Source: Leisingera sp. ANG59
Lineage (GTDB): Bacteria > Pseudomonadota > Alphaproteobacteria > Rhodobacterales > Rhodobacteraceae
Assembly (NCBI RefSeq): GCF_013317235.1
Contig: NZ_WLCM01000001.1
Span: 239,964 to 303,963 of the forward strand
Direction of reading: 5' to 3'
Length of the DNA stretch: 64,000 nt
Part shown: positions 17,454-25,590 of the stretch, in pieces
Numbering within the stretch: position 1 is the stretch's first letter
Layout: every line of letters starts with the position of its first letter
Notes under the pieces: model-generated
Told to the model about the DNA's origin: nothing
What the model saw: only the letters and a program-made list of their open reading frames with translations
The model's database searches: none
Program-made: the position numbers and the translations under genes

Positions 17454-18044
17454 ATGCGGAAACGGTACTCGTTTCTGGTATTCGGCTCCGTGTTTGCCGC
17501 AGCCCTGGCGGGCTGCGCGCTTGTCGAAAACCTGGTGGAGACCACCAGATTCGAGCTGCAGGGGCGGGATGTTCTGGTCAACGGCACCCTGAATGCAAGG
17601 TCGCTGAACCAGTTCAGCGCGTTCATGTCCGAACACCCGGAGGCCGAACGGCTGGTCCTGCTGAACATGCCGGGATCCGTTGACGACGAGAACAACCTGA
17701 AACTCGGGCACCTGGTGCGCGATCTTGGCCTGGATACCCATGTCACCGCCGCCAGCGAGATTTACTCCGGCGCCGTGGATATCTTCCTGGCCGGCACGGA
17801 GCGCACCATGGAAGAGGGCGCCGTATTGGGCGTCCACGCCTGGGAAGGGAATGAGACTGCGGACAATTACCCGCGCAGCCACCCGGAGCATGCCCCATAT
17901 GTGGCCTACACGAAACGGATGCTGGGCAGCGCGGATTTCTACTGGTTCACGATCCAGGCTGCGCCGGCCAGCGATATTCATGAAATGACCGCGGCGGAGG
18001 TGAAACGCTACGGTCTACTGACCAAACCGGTCCTGCGGGACTAA
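17454..18044 (+). CDS. Lipoprotein with ClpP/crotonase-like core (COG3904-like)
   Basis: This 196-residue protein has a lipoprotein signal (FAAALAGCALVENL, lipobox AGC). The body has LVLLNMPGSVDDENNLKLGHLVRDLGLDTHVTA, then EIYSGAVDIFLAGTERTMEEGAVLGVHAWEG. This resembles periplasmic ClpP-like proteins of the COG3904 type, in which a serine in the CASAC-like position lies before a hydrophobic strand; here the position reads YSGAVDIF. Proteolytic activity is therefore doubtful but possible. It starts three bases after fabD and ends 21 bases before fabG, so it is almost certainly cotranscribed with fatty acid genes, an unusual place for it. Confidence 0.65.
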   Translation: MRKRYSFLVFGSVFAAALAGCALVENLVETTRFELQGRDVLVNGTLNARSLNQFSAFMSEHPEAERLVLLNMPGSVDDENNLKLGHLVRDLGLDTHVTAASEIYSGAVDIFLAGTERTMEEGAVLGVHAWEGNETADNYPRSHPEHAPYVAYTKRMLGSADFYWFTIQAAPASDIHEMTAAEVKRYGLLTKPVLRD

Positions 18045-18065
18045 GAAGCCAAGAGGGCAAGAAAC

Positions 18066-18803
18066 ATGTTTGATCTTACAGGAAAAAATGCGCTGGTGAC
18101 CGGCGCCTCGGGCGGCATCGGCGGCGACATTGCCCGCGCCCTGCACGCGGCCGGCGCCACCGTCGCGCTGTCCGGCACCCGCGAGGAACCGCTCAAGGCG
18201 CTGGCCGCCGAACTGGGCGAGCGCGCCCATGTGCTGCCCTGCAACCTCTCCGACGCCGAGGCGGTTGAGGCGCTGCCGAAGCAGGCGGCCGAGGCAATGG
18301 GCTCCGTCGACATTCTGGTCAACAACGCCGGCATCACCCGCGATAACCTGTTCATGCGGATGAAGGACGAGGAATGGGAGTCCGTTCTGAACGTGAACCT
18401 CACCTCCACCATGCGGCTGTGCCGCGGCGTGCTGCGCGGCATGATGAAGGCGCGCTGGGGCCGCATCATCAATATCTCCTCCGTTGTGGGCGCCACCGGC
18501 AATCCTGGCCAGGGCAACTATGCCGCCTCCAAGGCCGGCATGATCGGCATGTCCAAATCACTGGCCTATGAGGTCGCTAACCGCGGCATCACCGTGAATG
18601 CGGTGGCGCCGGGCTTCATCGCCACCGCGATGACCGACAAGCTGAACGACAGCCAGAAAGACGCGATCCTGACCCAGATCCCGGCCGGCCGCATGGGGGA
18701 TTCGAAGGAAATCGCCTCTGCCGTGCTGTATCTGGCCAGCCAGGAAGCGGGCTATGTCACCGGCACCACCCTGCATGTGAACGGCGGCATGGCGATGATC
18801 TGA
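18066..18803 (+). CDS. fabG: 3-oxoacyl-ACP reductase
   Basis: FabG reduces beta-ketoacyl-ACP with NADPH in each elongation cycle. This is a classical 245-residue short-chain dehydrogenase: cofactor motif TGASGGIGG near residue 12, NNAG near 88, catalytic serine in INISSVVG, YAASK with the Tyr and Lys, and a C-terminal YVTGTTLHVNGGMAMI typical of FabG. Position after fabD and before acpP confirms the role. A strong terminator closes the transcript. Confidence 0.97.
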   Translation: MFDLTGKNALVTGASGGIGGDIARALHAAGATVALSGTREEPLKALAAELGERAHVLPCNLSDAEAVEALPKQAAEAMGSVDILVNNAGITRDNLFMRMKDEEWESVLNVNLTSTMRLCRGVLRGMMKARWGRIINISSVVGATGNPGQGNYAASKAGMIGMSKSLAYEVANRGITVNAVAPGFIATAMTDKLNDSQKDAILTQIPAGRMGDSKEIASAVLYLASQEAGYVTGTTLHVNGGMAMI

Positions 18804-18828
18804 GCGCACCACCGCGCTGCATTTTCGC

Positions 18829-18859
18829 AAAGCCCCGCAGCCTGCCTGCGGGGCTTTTT
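18829..18859 (+). terminator. Rho-independent terminator after fabG
   Basis: The ten-base stem AGCCCCGCAG / CTGCGGGGCT with a five-base loop is followed by TTTTT, 28 bp after fabG. Confidence 0.9.
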
Positions 18860-19045
18860 CGTCCCCGAACAGCGGAACCGGGGCTTCAGCCCGGGCCAGC
18901 TTCCGCCGCCAAATGGTTGAAATCCGGTGAAAAAGCAAAAAAGATGCGGTGCAGGCCTTGCAACCTCTTGATTACAAGGCCATCTGCACGCTTCATAGCG
19001 GCCACAGGCAAGCCGCGCTGCCGCTTTATGACTGCGCGAAACCGT

Positions 19046-19073
19046 TTGCCTTGGCTGCGGTCTATGCTATAGG
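19046..19073 (+). promoter_or_regulatory. acpP: Candidate acpP promoter
   Basis: TTGCCT and TATAGG separated by 16 bases lie about 150 bp upstream of acpP, in a 360-bp gap that otherwise shows no gene. The arrangement matches the candidate rpsF promoter. A strong independent promoter is expected because acyl carrier protein is abundant. Confidence 0.45.
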
Positions 19074-19220
19074 CGGCCCGTATCCGTCGGCATTTCCCTT
19101 GGGAAACGCCGCACTGTCCCCGTCCCGCGGGGATCACACCGCCCGCTCCGGGCAATAACCACGCCGCCCGGCAGGGCAGGGCAGAACCGGGCAGAGTGCC
19201 CTGTAAAACGAGGAAGAGAC

Positions 19221-19454
19221 ATGAGCGACGTCGCAGATCGCGTTAAAAAGATCGTTGTTGAGCACCTGGGTGTTGAAGAAGACAAGGTCACCGAAAACGC
19301 CTCCTTCATCGACGATCTGGGCGCAGACAGCCTGGACACCGTGGAACTGGTGATGGCGTTTGAAGAAGAGTTCGGCATCGAGATCCCGGACGACGCAGCC
19401 GAAACCATCCAGACCTTCGGCGACGCGGTCAAGTTCATCTCCGAAGCGTCCTAA
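19221..19454 (+). CDS. acpP: Acyl carrier protein
   Basis: This 77-residue acidic protein carries growing acyl chains on a 4'-phosphopantetheine attached to Ser37 in the motif [11 protein letters not shown]. The helical bundle sequence ([40 protein letters not shown]) is standard. The ribosome binding site GAGGAAGAG is good. It is separated from fabG by a terminator and a 360-bp spacer, so it is transcribed on its own. Confidence 0.98.
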   Translation: MSDVADRVKKIVVEHLGVEEDKVTENASFIDDLGADSLDTVELVMAFEEEFGIEIPDDAAETIQTFGDAVKFISEAS

Positions 19455-19479
19455 GCCACGCTTCCGGATGACCGGATTG

Positions 19480-19517
19480 GGCGGCGCTCTCCTGCACGGA
19501 GGGCGCCGTTTTCTTTT
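19480..19517 (+). terminator. acpP: Rho-independent terminator after acpP
   Basis: The stem CGGCGCTCTC / GAGGGCGCCG (one T-G pair) is followed by TTTTCTTTT, 27 bp after acpP. Confidence 0.85.
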
Positions 19518-19707
19518 GGCTTTCCGCGGTGCCGAATCTGGTGCTGCGGCAATCTGGCCCGTTGTGCTTTTGCTGGGTGTTTGCGCTATCAGGCCGCCCG
19601 GAAACCCGCGCCGCAATTGTTCGATAAATGGTCATGAAACGGCGTATCGCCGGCCTCAATCCGTGCTAATCTGACCTCATGAGGCAACACATGAGGAGAC
19701 TGGCACT

Positions 19708-20451
19708 ATGATCATCTACCCCACGATGGAAATTCAGAACGGCCATTGCGTGACCCTCGAAAAAGGCCGCCTGGATGAGCCGCTGATCTGGCATGTGGAC
19801 CCGGTGGAAACCGCCAAGGGCTTTGCCGCGGCGGGGGCGGAATGGATGCATCTCACCGATTTCAACGCACTGGAAGGCGACAACAGAAACGAGGAGCTGG
19901 TCCTGCAGATCATCCGCGGCGCCGGCATTCCGGTGCAGCTAGGCGGCGGCATGCGCTCGCGCGAGCAGGTCGAGCATTGGATCGACAAGGGGGCAGGCCG
20001 CATCGTGATCGGCACCCTGGCCGCGCGCGATCCGCATCTGGTGCGCGAGCTGGCCGAGCACCACCCCGATCAGATCGTGCTGGCAGTGGACATCTGGCAG
20101 GGCCAGGTAATGACCGACGGCTGGCGTAAATCCGGCGCTTATACCCCGGAATCCTATCTGGAGGCGTTCAAGGACACGCCGTTTGCCGGCATCATCATCA
20201 CCGACATCGACGCTGATGTGGCCGACACCGAGGCGCAAATGGGGCTGATCTCGCATCTGGCGTCCACGGTTAAGCTCCCGGTGATCGCCAGCGGCGTGGT
20301 GCGCAACAGCGACGACATCTCGCGGCTGAAGTACATCCACAACATCTCTGGTGCTCTGGTCGGCCGGGCCCTGTTCCGCAAGACCCTCTCGGTCGAGGAG
20401 GCGCTGGCTGTTGCCCGGCCGGAGCCGGAACCGGTGGCCGAATTCCAGTAA
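19708..20451 (+). CDS. HisA/HisF-like TIM barrel, divergent HisA paralogue
   Basis: This 247-residue protein aligns along its length with phosphoribosylformimino-AICAR isomerase HisA: the N-terminal strand, AAGAEWMHLTDFNAL, GIPVQLGGGMRS, RIVIGTLAARDP, VIASGVVR and ALVGRALF. Two catalytic landmarks differ. The first aspartate (IPAIDL in HisA) is Glu8 here (YPTMEI). The DGT that follows the second catalytic aspartate reads DVA after Asp170. The gene is monocistronic, between acpP and PilZ genes, with no histidine genes nearby. It is probably a HisA-fold enzyme of other or altered specificity; annotation as hisA would be unsafe. Confidence 0.8.
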   Translation: MIIYPTMEIQNGHCVTLEKGRLDEPLIWHVDPVETAKGFAAAGAEWMHLTDFNALEGDNRNEELVLQIIRGAGIPVQLGGGMRSREQVEHWIDKGAGRIVIGTLAARDPHLVRELAEHHPDQIVLAVDIWQGQVMTDGWRKSGAYTPESYLEAFKDTPFAGIIITDIDADVADTEAQMGLISHLASTVKLPVIASGVVRNSDDISRLKYIHNISGALVGRALFRKTLSVEEALAVARPEPEPVAEFQ

Positions 20452-20475
20452 CCGCCGGACCTGGCAGTAATCAGC

Positions 20476-20505
20476 AAGGGGCGCCCGTCAGCGGGCGCCC
20501 CTTTT
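20476..20505 (+). terminator. Rho-independent terminator
   Basis: AAGGGGCGCCCG / CGGGCGCCCCTT forms a perfect stem with a short loop followed by TTAT, 25 bp after the HisA-like gene. Confidence 0.85.
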
Positions 20506-20599
20506 ATCGCATCGTCCGGCGGGTGCCTGGGCTGGCAGTCTTGCGGGCAACCGGGCCGGGCGGGCGGCGGCATGGCACCAGCCTCTCGCTGGCCTGCGG

Positions 20600-21517
20600 T
20601 CAGGCCGGATTGGCCTGCGCCCCGGCCGCCGTCTGCGCCGCCGGTGCCGCTGCAGCCTGTTTCGAGCAGTCGAGCAGGACCCGCAGGTCCGCCTCCGTAA
20701 TCGATTTGCTGAACTTCACACCGATGTAGTCGGCGCTATGCCAGGTTACCTGGGAACGGACCTCTCCAATGCCGGGAAGGACGGCTGTGACTTCACTCTT
20801 GGGTCGCGGCAGGGGGGTGCCGGGCAGCTGCCAGACCCGGATCTTGGCGCCCAGGCGGCTGATATCAATAAGTTTTGCACGCAGCGTTTGCACTCTGGTC
20901 TTCAGGCTGCAGGGCAGCAAGCAGGGGTAGCGCCTGCGCCTGCGCCGGTGCCGGCGGGCAATCCGTTCTGCCAGGAACATGGCGCCGCCGCCCAAAGCCA
21001 GCGCCGACAGCGAACTGGCAATGGCAGTCTCCTGGGAAATGCCCGTGATCCGCCCCATCCCGGCAGGGGTGTCTGCCGGCTGACTCCGTTCCGGGGCGAA
21101 ATCACAGGGCAGCGGAATGATCCGGGCTGCAAACTCCTCCAGCAGCGCCGCGGTGCCCAGCCGCTCCGCGCTGGTTTCGGCCTTGGCTATCCCGTGCCGG
21201 TTGTAGACCTGAAGCAGCCCTTTCTGCTGGGTGATCAGCCGCATGGCCAGCGGCTCGTAGACCTCCATGCCGGACCGCCGCATGTTCATCCGCAGCGTGA
21301 CTACCGGATGATCCTCCAGCCAATGCTGCAGCTGCCTGGCCTTGCCGGGATTGTTGCCGGTTTTCAAATGCTGCAGAAACCCGCGCGCCTCATGCTGGAA
21401 AATCACCAGATCGGACTGCAGCAGGCAGGTCGCTCTGGACGCTTCAGCCGGGTCTGCACCGATCCAGGCCGCAACAGGCGCTGCAAGTGCTGCCAGGATC
21501 AGGGGCCAGTGTTTCAT
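20600..21517 (-). CDS. Membrane-anchored PilZ domain protein 1
   Basis: This 305-residue protein has a signal or anchor segment at residues 4-26, a helical region of about 150 residues with two cysteines (ATCLLQS, LPCDF) expected in the periplasm, and a second membrane helix near 170-190. A cytoplasmic PilZ domain follows. Its c-di-GMP signature is present: a run of arginines before YPC (RxxxR) and LIDISRLGAKI (DxSxxG), then VTWHSADYIGVKFSK. It should couple c-di-GMP to an envelope function. A paralogue with the same architecture lies 300 bp upstream on the same strand. Confidence 0.82.
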   Translation of the reverse strand: MKHWPLILAALAAPVAAWIGADPAEASRATCLLQSDLVIFQHEARGFLQHLKTGNNPGKARQLQHWLEDHPVVTLRMNMRRSGMEVYEPLAMRLITQQKGLLQVYNRHGIAKAETSAERLGTAALLEEFAARIIPLPCDFAPERSQPADTPAGMGRITGISQETAIASSLSALALGGGAMFLAERIARRHRRRRRRYPCLLPCSLKTRVQTLRAKLIDISRLGAKIRVWQLPGTPLPRPKSEVTAVLPGIGEVRSQVTWHSADYIGVKFSKSITEADLRVLLDCSKQAAAAPAAQTAAGAQANPA

Positions 21518-21820
21518 CTAAGGAGCTCGCTTTGCAGCTGGGGTCATGCCGCGGGACGGCTATGTCGCAGTTTAAACTACCATAGGGGGCATCATCATTC
21601 ATTAATGACGCTTAAGGGGAGCGTTAAATCTCCGCAAAAGCGAAAGCCGCGCTCGGTGCGCGGCGCTTGCGGAGCTTCGGGAGATGACGCAAACCGTCAT
21701 GAAGCGGCGTTAACAGTCCGGGCGGCGCATGTGGCGGCCGCAGGCCGGGCAGCGCATGACCGGTGCAGCCCGCAGCCAGGCTGGGCCATCGGTCTGATTC
21801 TGAAAGGAAAACCTGAGGGG
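21518..21820. other. Gap of about 300 bp between the PilZ genes
   Basis: No gene is seen. It contains an AT-rich stretch near 21570-21625 that could hold the minus-strand promoter of the downstream PilZ gene, and TTAA repeats eight bases apart (21609 onward), one base off CtrA spacing. No terminator for the upstream PilZ gene was recognised. Confidence 0.3.
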
Positions 21821-22693
21821 TTACAGCCCGAGCCGTGCCTCTTCCCGTATGCCGCCGTCTTCCATCGGGAATTCTTCCAGCAGCCGGTGCAGCTGCATGA
21901 AATTGAACTCCTTGGCGAATTGCACCCCGATGTAATCCGCGGTCTTCCAGCGCACATTGGCATCGACTGTGTGGCCGCCGAAGCGGAGCGTCACCCGGCC
22001 GGATGCGTCGCACTGGGCGTTCGGGCGCACCTTGGCGCCGGCCCGGCTGAGGTCGACAAGATAGCCCTGCACGGTCCGTCCGCCCGTCTGCAGCACGCAA
22101 GGAACGGCGCAGGGGTAGCGTTTTGTACGGCGGATTTTGCGGATGCCGATCCGGTCCAGGAAATACAGAACACTGCCGCCAAGCACCAGGAACGACACCC
22201 AGGCGATGGCGGCGTTGATGATTTGCTGGCGCTGGCGGGCATCATTGGCACTGACCGCCACCAGCTTGCTGCCGAACCCGTCTTCCTTGATCTGGTCGCA
22301 CGGCAGCGCCTCCACCAGGATGCCGTATTTCGACTGCAATTCGTAGATCCCCATGTGGCGCGCGCCTTCCAGCGCCGCCTGGCGGCCCTGGCTGGACAGG
22401 ATCTGCAGCAGAACTTTGTTTTGCTGCATCAGCTTAAGTGTTCCGGCCTCAACCTGCTGAATCCCGACGGCCCGCATCCGCTGTTTGAGCGGTGCAGGCG
22501 GATTTGCGCCGATCCAGCTGTCCAGCTGCTGCACGTAATAAGGGCTCTGTCCGGTCTCGAGATAGCCCAGAAACCCGGCAGAGGCCCGGTTCAGGTCGGA
22601 AAGATCCTGATGCACAGGGCAGGCCGCGTCCGCCGGTCCGGGAAACAGGGACAGGGTCAGCAAAACAGCAGCTGTCGGAAGCCATTTGCGCAT
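21821..22693 (-). CDS. Membrane-anchored PilZ domain protein 2
   Basis: This 290-residue paralogue of the neighbouring gene has a signal peptide (LLTLSLFPGPADA) and a periplasmic helical region with conserved cysteines (AACPVHQD, EALPCDQI). A membrane helix lies near 165-188 (AIAWVSFLVLGGSVLYFLDRIG), and a PilZ domain follows with RRTKRYPC (RxxxR) and LVDLSRAGAKV (DxSxxG), then VRWKTADYIGVQFAKEF. The layout predicts a periplasmic sensor tied to a cytoplasmic c-di-GMP receptor. Output is unknown. A strong terminator for an upstream minus-strand transcript ends 155 bp before its start codon. Confidence 0.82.
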   Translation of the reverse strand: MRKWLPTAAVLLTLSLFPGPADAACPVHQDLSDLNRASAGFLGYLETGQSPYYVQQLDSWIGANPPAPLKQRMRAVGIQQVEAGTLKLMQQNKVLLQILSSQGRQAALEGARHMGIYELQSKYGILVEALPCDQIKEDGFGSKLVAVSANDARQRQQIINAAIAWVSFLVLGGSVLYFLDRIGIRKIRRTKRYPCAVPCVLQTGGRTVQGYLVDLSRAGAKVRPNAQCDASGRVTLRFGGHTVDANVRWKTADYIGVQFAKEFNFMQLHRLLEEFPMEDGGIREEARLGL

Positions 22694-22848
22694 GGCAGTG
22701 TATTCCTCACGTATTTCCGCAGGAGAGTTTGGCGCAAAGTTGCGAATTTGGGGTTAACGGGAGGGGGCGCTGGTGCGGAATATTGCCGGGTGCCCGTCCC
22801 AGTCACGGCATCTTCGCCCCGGCAACGGAACTCAGCGGTATCCTGCGC

Positions 22849-22896
22849 AAAAAAAAACGGGCTGGAGACAAAATGGCCCAGAGCTCCAGCCCGTTT
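22849..22896 (-). terminator. Strong orphan terminator on the minus strand
   Basis: Reading leftward, ACGGGCTGGAG and CTCCAGCCCGT form a perfect 11-base stem with a 16-base loop, followed by nine consecutive Ts. No protein gene ends just upstream: the next gene (fabF) is divergent and starts at 23104. It must end a short untranslated RNA or act as an attenuator before the PilZ gene. Confidence 0.8.
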
Positions 22897-23060
22897 GGGC
22901 AATCCACGAGGACGGATGCCGAGTTTCTCGTTTTGATAAAAACAACCTAAGACTGAGTCGTTAATGAAACGTTCTCGCCTGGTGAAAACACCAACATGAC
23001 CCATTTTCCGTGACGTCACACCGGCGGCCAGCCCGCTCTTGCACCCGGTTGCCATTCCAA
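22849..23060 (-). ncRNA. Candidate small RNA upstream of fabF
   Basis: Inferred from the orphan terminator: a minus-strand transcript of at most about 200 nt starting in the fabF upstream gap. The 5' end is not defined; AT-rich bases around 22925-22965 could be promoter or body. No convincing open frame with a ribosome binding site is seen on this strand. No Rfam-like signature was recognised. Confidence 0.35.
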
Positions 23061-23103
23061 GCTATTTGAACGGACGGATTGCCGAGGCATAGGAGAGCAA
23101 GGA

Positions 23104-24369
23104 ATGCGCCGAGTAGTAGTCACCGGACTGGGCCTGGTCACCCCGCTGGCCAGCGGAGTCGAAGAAACCTGGTCCCGGTTGCTGGATGGACAGTCGGGTG
23201 CCGGCCCCATCACCCTGTTTGATGCCGAGGCAAGCGGCGTCGCCACGACCTATGCCTGCGAAGTTCCGCGCGGCGACGGCTCCGAGGGCACTTTCAACCC
23301 GGATGACTGGGTTATCAAGAAAGAGCAGAAGAAGATCGACGACTTCATCCTCTACGGCATCGCAGCCGCCGACATGGCGGTGCGCGACGCCGGCTGGACG
23401 CCCGAGGACGAGGAAAGCCGCCTGCGCACCGGCGTGATGATCGGCTCCGGCATCGGCGGCCTGTCGTCGATTGCCGACACCGCGGTGATGATCAAGGAAA
23501 AAGGCCCCCGCCGGGTGTCGCCGTTCTTCATCCCCGGCGCGCTGATCAACCTGATCTCCGGCCAGGTCTCGATCCGTTTCGGATTCAAGGGCCCGAACCA
23601 CTCGGTTGTGACCGCTTGTTCCACCGGCGCCCACGCCATTGGCGACGCGGCCCGGCTGATCAAATCCGGCGACGCCGACGTGATGATTGCAGGCGGCGCC
23701 GAGGCGGCGATCTGCGAGATCGGCATTGCTGGCTTCAACGCCTGCAAGGCGCTGTCCACCAAGCGCGGCGACGACCCCAAGGCGGCCTCGCGCCCCTATG
23801 ACGCCGACCGTGACGGCTTTGTCATGGGCGAGGGCGCGGGCATCGTGGTGCTGGAGGACTACGAGCACGCCAAGGCCCGCGGCGCCAAGATCTATGCCGA
23901 GGTGCTGGGCTACGGCCTGTCGGGCGACGCCTACCACATCACCGCCCCGTCTGAGGACGGCGAAGGAGGCGAGCGCTCGATGAAGGCGGCCCTGGCCAAC
24001 GCAGGCCTGGAGCCGTCGGCCATCGACTACATCAACGCCCACGGCACCTCGACCATGGCCGACACCATCGAACTGGGCGCCGTCGAACGGCTGCTGGGCA
24101 ACCACGCCGCCAATGTCACCATGTCCTCGACCAAATCCGCCACCGGCCACCTGCTGGGCGCCGCCGGCGCGATCGAGGCGATCTTCTCGATTCTGGCGAT
24201 CCGCGATCAGGTGGCACCGCCGACCATCAACCTGGACAACCCGGCAGTCGAAACCCCGGTCGACCTGGCGCCCAACGCCAAGCGGGAGCGCAAGATCGAC
24301 GTGGCGCTGTCGAACTCCTTCGGCTTCGGCGGCACCAACGCATCGGTGATCTTTGGGAAAACCAGCTGA
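23104..24369 (+). CDS. fabF: 3-oxoacyl-ACP synthase II
   Basis: FabF condenses malonyl-ACP with acyl-ACP. The length of 421 residues is normal for KAS II. The catalytic triad is visible: Cys in VTACSTGAHA (near residue 171), His in NAHGTSTMADT, and His in SATGHLLGAAGA. The N-terminus RRVVVTGLGLVTPL and the C-terminal NSFGFGGTNAS are standard. Its stop overlaps the start of mltG, an arrangement often seen in alphaproteobacteria. Upstream fab genes are separated by PilZ genes. Confidence 0.97.
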   Translation: MRRVVVTGLGLVTPLASGVEETWSRLLDGQSGAGPITLFDAEASGVATTYACEVPRGDGSEGTFNPDDWVIKKEQKKIDDFILYGIAAADMAVRDAGWTPEDEESRLRTGVMIGSGIGGLSSIADTAVMIKEKGPRRVSPFFIPGALINLISGQVSIRFGFKGPNHSVVTACSTGAHAIGDAARLIKSGDADVMIAGGAEAAICEIGIAGFNACKALSTKRGDDPKAASRPYDADRDGFVMGEGAGIVVLEDYEHAKARGAKIYAEVLGYGLSGDAYHITAPSEDGEGGERSMKAALANAGLEPSAIDYINAHGTSTMADTIELGAVERLLGNHAANVTMSSTKSATGHLLGAAGAIEAIFSILAIRDQVAPPTINLDNPAVETPVDLAPNAKRERKIDVALSNSFGFGGTNASVIFGKTS

Positions 24370-25523
24370 TGTGGCGCAGCCTCGCCTCCAATATGCTGAC
24401 GGTCCTGATCGCCGCCCTGTTCCTGCTGGGCGGCCTCATCCTGTGGGGCCAGTCGCAATATAAAACCGAAGGCCCGCTGGACACCGCCATCTGCCTCCGG
24501 GTGGAGCGCGGCTCCAACATGGCTCGTGTCAGCCGCGACCTGGAGGCGCAGGGCGCCGTTTCTTCCGGCACCATCTTCCGCCTCGGCGCCAGATACAGCG
24601 AAAAGACCGGCCAGCTGAAGGCCGGCAGCTTTCTGGTGGAGCCGGGCGCCTCGATGGAGCAGATCGTCGACGAGATCACCCATTCCGGCGCCTCCACCTG
24701 TGGCACCGAGATCGTCTACCGCATCGGCGTGACCCGCACCCAGGCCGAAGTGCGTGAGCTGGACCCGGCGACCAACAAGTTCGAGGAAAAGGCGGAATTC
24801 GTCCTTGGTGAGGATGAGGTGCCCGCCGAGTATACGGAAACCCGCCAGGACGCCGACACCCGCTACCGCATCGCGCTGGCCGAAGGCGTGACCAGCTGGC
24901 AGGTGGTTGAGGCGCTGAAGGCGATGGACGTGCTGGCAGGCGATCCGGGCGCGCGCCCGGCGGAGGGCCTGCTGGCGCCTGACAGCTACGAGGTCACCCC
25001 CGGCACCGATCGCGCCGCGGTTCTGGCCGAGATGCAGAAACGCCAGGAGCTGCGCATCAACGCCGCCTGGGAAGGCCGGTCAGAGGATGCTGCCGTCAAC
25101 AGCCCCGAGGAGATGCTGATCCTTGCCTCGATCATCGAGAAGGAAACCGGCGTGCCCGAGGAACGCGGCCTGGTCGCCTCTGTCTTCACCAACCGCCTCA
25201 ACCGCGGCATGCGCCTGCAGACCGACCCGACGGTGATTTATGGCGTCACCAAGGGCGAGGGCGTCTTGGGCCGCGGCCTGCGCCAGAGCGAGCTGCGCAA
25301 GGCAACCCCCTGGAACACATACGTGATCGAGGGCCTGCCGCCGACACCGATCGCCAACCCGGGGCTTGCGAGCCTGGAGGCCGCGGTGAACCCTGAGGCC
25401 ACCGGCTACGTGTTCTTTGTTGCTGACGGCACCGGCGGCCACGCATTCGCGGAAACGCTGGACGAGCACAACCGCAACGTCGCCAAATGGCGCGAGATTG
25501 AAGCCCAGCAGCAGAACAACTGA
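24369..25523 (+). CDS. mltG: Endolytic murein transglycosylase MltG
   Basis: MltG cuts nascent peptidoglycan strands and helps set glycan length. The 384-residue protein has an N-terminal membrane helix (MLTVLIAALFLLGGLILWGQ), a LysM-like subdomain (GSNMARVSRDLEAQG), and the YceG catalytic domain. The active glutamate lies in LASIIEKETGVPEERG, followed by FTNRLNRGMRLQTDPTVIYG, NTYVIEGLPPTPIANPG and YVFFVADGTGGHAF. The ATG overlaps the fabF stop (TGATG), so the two are translationally coupled. Confidence 0.95.
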   Translation: MWRSLASNMLTVLIAALFLLGGLILWGQSQYKTEGPLDTAICLRVERGSNMARVSRDLEAQGAVSSGTIFRLGARYSEKTGQLKAGSFLVEPGASMEQIVDEITHSGASTCGTEIVYRIGVTRTQAEVRELDPATNKFEEKAEFVLGEDEVPAEYTETRQDADTRYRIALAEGVTSWQVVEALKAMDVLAGDPGARPAEGLLAPDSYEVTPGTDRAAVLAEMQKRQELRINAAWEGRSEDAAVNSPEEMLILASIIEKETGVPEERGLVASVFTNRLNRGMRLQTDPTVIYGVTKGEGVLGRGLRQSELRKATPWNTYVIEGLPPTPIANPGLASLEAAVNPEATGYVFFVADGTGGHAFAETLDEHNRNVAKWREIEAQQQNN

Positions 25524-25544
25524 GGCTGAGGCAACGGACAAGGA

Positions 25545-25570
25545 AAAGGGCGCCGAAGGGCGCCCTTTCG
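25545..25570 (+). terminator. Terminator between mltG and a convergent gene
   Basis: AAAGGGCGCC / GGCGCCCTTT is a ten-base stem with a GAAG loop. Flanking T or A tracts are short on both strands, so it may serve both converging transcripts. Confidence 0.65.
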
Positions 25571-25590
25571 CTTACCAGAATGGCCGCCGA

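Noticed and set aside
21605..21624. A CtrA box between the PilZ genes
   Set aside because: The two TTAA motifs are eight bases apart, not seven, and the flanking consensus is absent.
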